A DNA stretch of 64,000 nt from Vitis vinifera. Lineage: Eukaryota > Streptophyta > Magnoliopsida > Vitales > Vitaceae. A model generated the notes under the pieces. It made no database searches. It was not told where the DNA came from and saw nothing but the letters and a program-made list of their open reading frames with translations. The position numbers and the translations under genes are program-made. The number at the start of each line of letters is the position of its first letter. Position 1 is the first letter of the stretch. The stretch is taken from positions 7,207,001 to 7,271,000 of the forward strand of contig NC_081821.1 of NCBI RefSeq assembly GCF_030704535.1, given 5' to 3'. Of this stretch, positions 58,741 to 64,000 are shown one piece after another.

Positions 58741-60100
58741 CGGTTTATGAAAATTTTGAATAAAAAAATGAGAAAAAAATAAATACAAAAGGAAAACTAG
58801 AAAATAAAAATAAAAATTTAAAGTTAAAAAATATTTTTATATACTTTTTCAAATTCATTTAACACATTTTTTTTCTTTTTTTCTTTAAATTATTTTAAAG
58901 TACACACAATTTTAATCATAATTTTTTTATATATAATTTTTTGTGTATATGACGGTTTTAAAATTGTAAAAGCCTCTTTGAGTTAGGAACAGATAATATT
59001 TACATAGTTTGGTGCAAGTTGTTACAAATGATATTAAAGCCCATCTTTGACCTTAGTGTGGGTGTTTGTTTAGCCTCATATGTGGTGTTTGTTTTTATAA
59101 TCTTATAATCTCGTAGGACACAACGAAGACATTGTATTTACATAAAAGGTATTTATTTTACATTGAACATATGAGAAAATTCCTAAAGGACATTGTATTT
59201 ATACGAAAGGTGTTTGTAATATCTTACATTGGATAAATGAGAGAGTTCCTAATACTATATATATATAGGTTTCTCGATTTATTTATTAATATATAATTTA
59301 TTAATTTGAAATGAGTATTGAATCTATCGTATCGAAGTTATTATATATTAAAGTCCAAAAAGAATGGACTTTTGAGATGAAGAAAATATTTTATCTTAGA
59401 AGAGTATTATGAATCTATTATACAATACTTATTATACTTAAAAGCCCCAAAACAATAGAGGTTATTAAAAGTTAATACGTAAAAGTTTTATGACAAAAAA
59501 AGAAAAGCGACGATAGTAAATTCTAAAAGATAGAAAGCTTTAAAGGAAGAAAATTAATGTCAAGACTTAATACCCTATTAAATAAAAAAAAAAGTTTTAA
59601 ACATGGGATGATTTCAAAAAATAATTTAATTAAAAAAACTAAAATTCTTAAGAAAAAAAAATACTTCATATTGGAGTATGAATCTTTATTTCCTATTTCT
59701 ATAGACTTCATCAATTATTAATTTATATGATATTTGATCTTTTAGGATTTTTTTTAAAATTATTATTTTATATATTTAGTGGGGTTGTTAATTCAATACA
59801 ATGACTTAAGGTGAGATAAATGATTTTATTATTTAAGTAAAATTATTTATTAATTTATTATCAATTATTTATGAAGGTTTTATGGTCAATAAAATTATTA
59901 TTTTTAATATTTTTTATATTAGGACTATAACTTGGACAGATTAGCTTTAACTATTAACCCGAACCTAACCCAATATTTGGACGGGCTTGGACACCAATTT
60001 ATGTAACTTGGGTTCGGCTTGGGCTCATTTTTGTCTCCGTAATTTAAATTCGGGTTGGGCTTGCTCCAATGATTCGGGCAACCCGATGTAACCCGAACCC
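58741..60100. other. AT-rich spacer
   Basis: No gene seen. The sequence from about 59930 to 60110 contains several AACCCGAACCC/GGGTTCGGCTTGGGCT motifs in both orientations, like the ends of plant hAT-type elements. The same style recurs at 61318-61505. Confidence 0.45.
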
Positions 60101-61317
60101 GAATATATATGATTTAAAAAAAAAATTAAATAACAAAATTGTCCCTCCGGCAGATGATCCCGCCGTTCGTTGCTGTGAACCTCTTTCAGTGCAGCTGCCG
60201 CCGTTCAATCCGCCACTGCCGTTCAACACTGCCACCACTTTCAAAAGCTTCGATTGTCTCCTTCTTCACATAACTCTGCCTAGCTCGCCTGCAAGAGATT
60301 TTAATTTCTCATCTGCAGAAAAAACACCTTCCATAGTTGTGGTTGTAGGTATGCTTTTAATCTCAAAAATCTTTATGGTTTCATCTTCATACTTAGATTT
60401 TATCTTTATTTTTGATGTAATGTAATTTGTTTTGGATCCTACCCTTTGGTCATCTGTGGTCATGATTTGTTTAGTTATCGACAAATAGGGTTTTCTTCAG
60501 TAATTTGGGGCAATTTATGAGAGTGGTGATGCTGAGGCCTGAGAAAATCGAAAATTGATACCTTCGGTTTTCTGGATTTTTTTTTTTTTGTTAAATAAGA
60601 AATTTGGGGTTTTTGTTCTTATCCATGGCTTCTAGCTTGGGACCTTGTGTTCTTGTTTCCAAATTATTCGATTCTGTTTTCTACTCTGCTTGAATGTGGC
60701 ATTTTGTTTATTGAAATTTGAGGGGTTTTTCATGGGTTTTGGTTAAATTATTAGGTTTGTTCCGTGAGGAAGGAATTTCAATTTCATTTCAAAGTTTGCA
60801 TTTTGAATAATCCTCTCAGTGCATTTTAAATATCACAAAATAGAACCTCTAGACATTTTTATTTTTGCAGTTCACTGTAAAAGGCATGGTATATACTTGC
60901 TTTGTGAGCTAAAGATCATAACTTGTGGTACAGAAATTTCATCTGCCTTGGCTGTGCAAATTATACATATCAACAATAATTGTCTTGTATGCTTGGTTCC
61001 AATATGAACAGTTTCTGTTTAAAAATAATTTTGAAAATTATATATTTATGTTCATACATATTAGTGTTTGCTTGTGCAAATTATTTTTTAACTTTTCATA
61101 TCTGAACCAATTCAATTTAGACATTTACATGTGTAATTCTATTCACTGAGCTTTGTTGAAGCTGAATATATGAACATTTTTGCACTACTCTTATAAATAC
61201 AATATATGTCTCACTTGTGCAAGTCTATTCTTGGATATATGTCTCAATTATAAATTCATACCCTTGGGTTTTTGGGTTTTTTTTTTTTTTTTTGTTTAAA
61301 TAATTTTGGAATGTAGG

Positions 61318-61505
61318 CCTCTACCCGACCCGGCCTGATCTGCACATAATCAACCTGAATTCAACCTGAGTTTAATAATTTGAGTTTGTGTTAAGCTTGC
61401 GTTGGGTGCATGAGGTTGGAAGTCAGGTTGGGTCATGCTTCCGGCTGATGCATTTCAAGTTCGGGTTGGGCTTGGGTTGGCTTTCAACCCGTTCCAACCC
61501 ACTGA
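61318..61505. repeat. CCCGACCC/GGGTTGGG-rich transposon-like segment
   Basis: Several copies of ACCCGACCC, CAACCTGAATTCAACCTGAG and GGGTTGGGCTTGGGTTGG occur within 190 bases, similar to 59930-60110. Subterminal repeats of hAT-type elements look like this. Ends were not resolved. Confidence 0.45.
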
Positions 61506-62240
61506 GCTGCAGCCCTAATATATGTATATATTTAAAGTATTTCACACAAAACAACCCGTTTGGATTTTTTTTCATTGTTAAACAACGTCCTTTTGATGAA
61601 CTGATCAATTCTTCACCCCTGTTTGTGTTTTAGTTCAATCTTCCATTTCCAGGCATCAATTCTGAGTCAGCTTTGAAGGCGAGTTCCTCTCCAACTTTCT
61701 CTCTAGAATCTATGCTTTTTGGCCATGATTCCTCGTGTAAAAACCATTCTAGGTTGGGATTTTCATCATAGGTTTTGTATCAGGTTGTTGTGAATCTTGT
61801 GATTGGGTTAGGGTTTTCATTCTAGGTTTTTGAATCAGGTTCTCAAATCTGATTTTGCGCAATTCCAAGCTTGCTTAGCTGGAAAAAGTAGCAGTGCCCT
61901 TGCAAAAACTGAAAAACTAAGTGAAAAAGCAGGCAACTCAGGGAGCTGAAAGTGAAGGGATCATCAATCCAGTTCCCTTTAAAATCAAGTATATTTGGTG
62001 AGTTGTATTACCATTTCTCATTTAAGATACTAAATTTTGTCAATTTCCATTTCTGGCACATGAACTGTGGATGACAAAAAGAGTATCATGTATAAACTAA
62101 CAATATGGAATATGGACTTCATCCAGGCTCAAATGATAAAACCATATGAAATGCTTGAAAGCAAGCATTTTAATCCTCTTTTCCGAGTCTGTTGTGTTGT
62201 AAATTGGAATTATAATAGGTTTATACACAATATTAGAAAA

Positions 62241-62457
62241 GGGTTAATTTCATTCAAGTCTATTGAGGTTTTGACTTAATATACCTAGCCCACATTGGTT
62301 TGAAATTTCATCAAATACCTCCCTTATCCTCTTTCTTTGTTAATTTCACTCACCTCTTCTCTCACTCAAAATAAGAGAGGTATTTGATGAAATTTCAAAC
62401 CTATGAGGGTTAGGTCTATTTAGCTAAATCTTGAGGAGAGGTGAATGAAATTAACTC
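62241..62457. mobile_element. Fold-back MITE, 217 bp, with 9-10-bp TSD
   Basis: The whole element is nearly palindromic. It starts GGGTTAATTTCATTCAAGTC, and the reverse of its end reads GAGTTAATTTCATTCACCTC. The inner arms (GGTTTGAAATTTCATCAAAT and its reverse) are perfect, around a loop near 62320-62365. TATTAGAAAA flanks it on both sides (62231-62240 and 62458-62467). A target duplication of 9-10 bases points to a Mutator-type origin. Confidence 0.88.
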
Positions 62458-62999
62458 TATTAGAAAAATAAGGTCTTATGAAATGAAATAAGAAAAAGAA
62501 GAATTGTACCAATGATTAGAGGAATAGTTTTCTTGGTGACAATGCTGGATTTTGTAATTTGCAACCAACTTGTAACCGGCATTAAGAATATAGAATAAGA
62601 TGGTGTGGGGCCCATTGTTATGTTGTATTTTTAGATTTAGATCGGTCATGTATTTCAAGCTGGAAGTTGTGTTTGTGCCTGAGTACAAATCTGTCCATGA
62701 CCAGATTTTGTTTTAGTTCTCTTGGTTTACTATAAAAGGTCAATATAATATTTGTAGCAGTAAGTGGTAACTAAAAGTTCAAATCTAGGTATCCCAAGTA
62801 ATTAACAAAGCTATAATTTTTCATTCAAATCTAGGTACCCCATCTCTGCTTATATTGTGCTATAAATATTATATATGGAGGGTTATGCAGGTGAAAATTT
62901 TGTGAAAAACCTCAATAAAGAGGAGATGTTGTCGAAATTTCAGTAGAATTTATTATTTTAAATTTCTTATAGTATTTTTAATTTTAATAATACAAAAGT

Positions 63000-63118
63000 T
63001 ATGTACTTATGATATCATAATGACATCACAATTCAATAGCAATTCAATCACTTGCCCCACCGTTGAGCCGTGAACTGTTAACTTTTCTAATTCAATAATC
63101 GATATAGTTCTGAAAACA
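63000..63118 (-). mobile_element. Fragment of the GTTTTCAGAACT-ended element
   Basis: On the minus strand it reads AATGTTTTCAGAACTATATC, then GAAAAGTTAACAGTTCACGG. This matches the left end of the element at 49546 (AATGTTTTCAGAACTGACCC ... GAAAAGTTACCTGTTCACGA). The other end is not visible, so it is truncated or strongly diverged. Confidence 0.7.
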
Positions 63119-63661
63119 TTGCTTAGCAGTATAGTTGGGTAAATATTTACATGGTGGACCGAAAATGAAAGTATTTGCTGTTCTGACTATCTTGCTTCTA
63201 TTTTGCTTTTCAACCCTAACCATACCAAACATCTGCAGATTTTCCATTTGCAGAGTTGTCTTTTAGTTTGATTCACATATCTGGGTTTTTCTGGGGATAT
63301 GAAAGTTTGTTAAGTATTAATCCATTTCTTTGACTTTTTCTGGAATTGAGATTGTGTGCTTTGTCTGTTTTCTTTTGATTTATGGCTTTTGTATTCTTTT
63401 TGTTTTGATCATTCTTGGTTTCCCAATGAACAGTGATTCAAATTTATTTTTGGATAATTGGATACTTTAACCTTTTTTAATGATGTTTTGCCCTTTGATG
63501 TGTTTTTTTGTTGTAGAAAAAGATAATTCTTGGAAATCAAATCCCCAAGTTACTGAAAGTGAGAAGATAGCATTGGGGACCCATAACAGTTGAGAACAAG
63601 TGAGTTTTCGGTGCACCCAGATAGTAAGAATCACGGGGTTCTGATAGAATTGTGGTTCTCA

Positions 63662-64000
63662 ATGACTATAAGTCAGACCAGAAATGTTGGTCTTCCATTG
63701 ATGAAACTTGTGAGATGGAAAGGAGTACCCATATTGCAGCAACTGCATTTGGAAGAGCAGCTGCTTCGAACCTCATCCGAGAATTGGTGCATCATAAATG
63801 ATGGGGCAAATGATCCTACTATTGTCATGGGCATTTCAGGGTAAATTAATTCTTGTATTTCTGTATATACTAGATGTTTGTTTGCACTAATGGAAAATGA
63901 GTTCAACCCTTTTATTTTCCTCAGCATTTGAAGGTAAAATACACCTCTAGGATGGGCCATGATAACAAATGATAGTCACAAGATTGGAGGAACTTTTTCA
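63662..64000 (+). CDS. Lipoate/biotin-protein ligase family protein, first coding exon
   Basis: The first coding exon is 63662-63840 (59 codons plus two bases), ending in a GT donor at 63841; the rest lies beyond the window. It codes MTISQTRNVGLPLMKLVRWK, then GVPILQQLHLEEQLLRTSSE and NWCIINDGANDPTIVMGISG. This is the N-terminus of the BPL/LplA fold, in which the ILQQL-LEE-LL helix and the strand leading to IVMGISGK precede the RRxTGGGTV lipoate-binding loop (not in view). From memory it resembles Arabidopsis AT3G29010, annotated as a biotin/lipoate A/B protein ligase. Proteins of this fold attach lipoate or biotin to carrier domains; which cofactor is used here cannot be told from this exon. 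Start: the frame extends upstream to 63590 without an ATG, so the first ATG is used. Confidence 0.82.

Larger units (their letters stand above)
60120..63661 (+). other. Probable 5' UTR and introns of the ligase gene
   Basis: A GC-richer stretch (60140-60345) ending in GGTTGTAG before GTATGC could be a first, non-coding exon. CCATTTCCAG at about 61645-61654, followed by GCATCAATTCTGAG, and TTTGTTGTAG at about 63507-63516, followed by AAAAAGATAATTC, look like acceptors of later leader exons. Between them are spacer, a CCCGACCC-rich repeat (61318-61505), a fold-back MITE (62241-62457) and a transposon end (63000-63118). The leader structure is inferred; frames such as 60069-60425 show no domain. 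Confidence 0.4.

Noticed and set aside
60069..60425. 118-codon frame as N-terminus of the ligase
   Set aside because: It spans transposon-like CCCGAACCC repeats and a likely intron donor and shows no ligase similarity; at most part of it is 5' UTR.

Overview
The window looks like nuclear DNA of a dicot plant, most probably a grapevine (Vitis) or close relative. The evidence is multi-exon genes with GT-AG introns, plant-only families (plastid geranylgeranyl reductase, CDF-type Dof factor, PSY sulfopeptide precursor), AT-rich spacers, and Copia, Gypsy-like, LINE and Tourist-like elements. The species is an inference. No prokaryotic, organellar or viral genome features were seen.

Layout. 1-8.05 kb is transposon-derived: a decayed plant-mobile-domain gene (1611-3035), hairpin-rich AT DNA, and a 3.5-kb solo LTR (4551-8025) sitting inside a small tandem repeat. 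8.2-9.3 kb is a four-copy, about 271-bp tandem array. Next come CHLP (9946-11593, +), a very young non-autonomous Copia element with its target-site duplication (12195-14601), a five-exon GDSL esterase (14951-16551, +) and a three-exon PSY-like sulfated-peptide precursor (21082-21533, -). 25.3-28.8 kb holds two head-to-head Copia fragments joined by perfect inverted repeats. 28.8-35 kb is AT-rich repeat DNA. A cycling Dof factor gene (35011-37539, +) follows, then a gene-poor stretch ending in two short tandem arrays (42.4-43.2 kb). A four-exon HNH-nuclease gene (43379-48707, -) carries a Tourist-like MITE and a truncated LINE in its introns. A membrane-anchored EF-hand protein (53136-53726, +) comes next, then 6 kb of nested repeats. 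The 5' part of a lipoate/biotin-protein-ligase family gene (first coding exon 63662-63840, +) runs off the right edge.

The genes belong to different pathways (chlorophyll/tocopherol phytyl supply, extracellular lipid or ester hydrolysis, peptide hormone signalling, photoperiodic transcription, calcium signalling, lipoylation) and do not form a functional cluster. From memory, two runs match Arabidopsis neighbourhoods: CHLP-GDSL-PSY resembles AT1G74470-AT1G74460-AT1G74458, and CDF-HNH-EF-hand resembles AT3G47500-AT3G47490-AT3G47480. The most informative finds are the PSY peptide gene spliced together here from short exons, the near-identical-LTR Copia element that keeps Gag and protease but has lost reverse transcriptase, and the head-to-head Copia rearrangement. 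No unmistakably new biological system was found.
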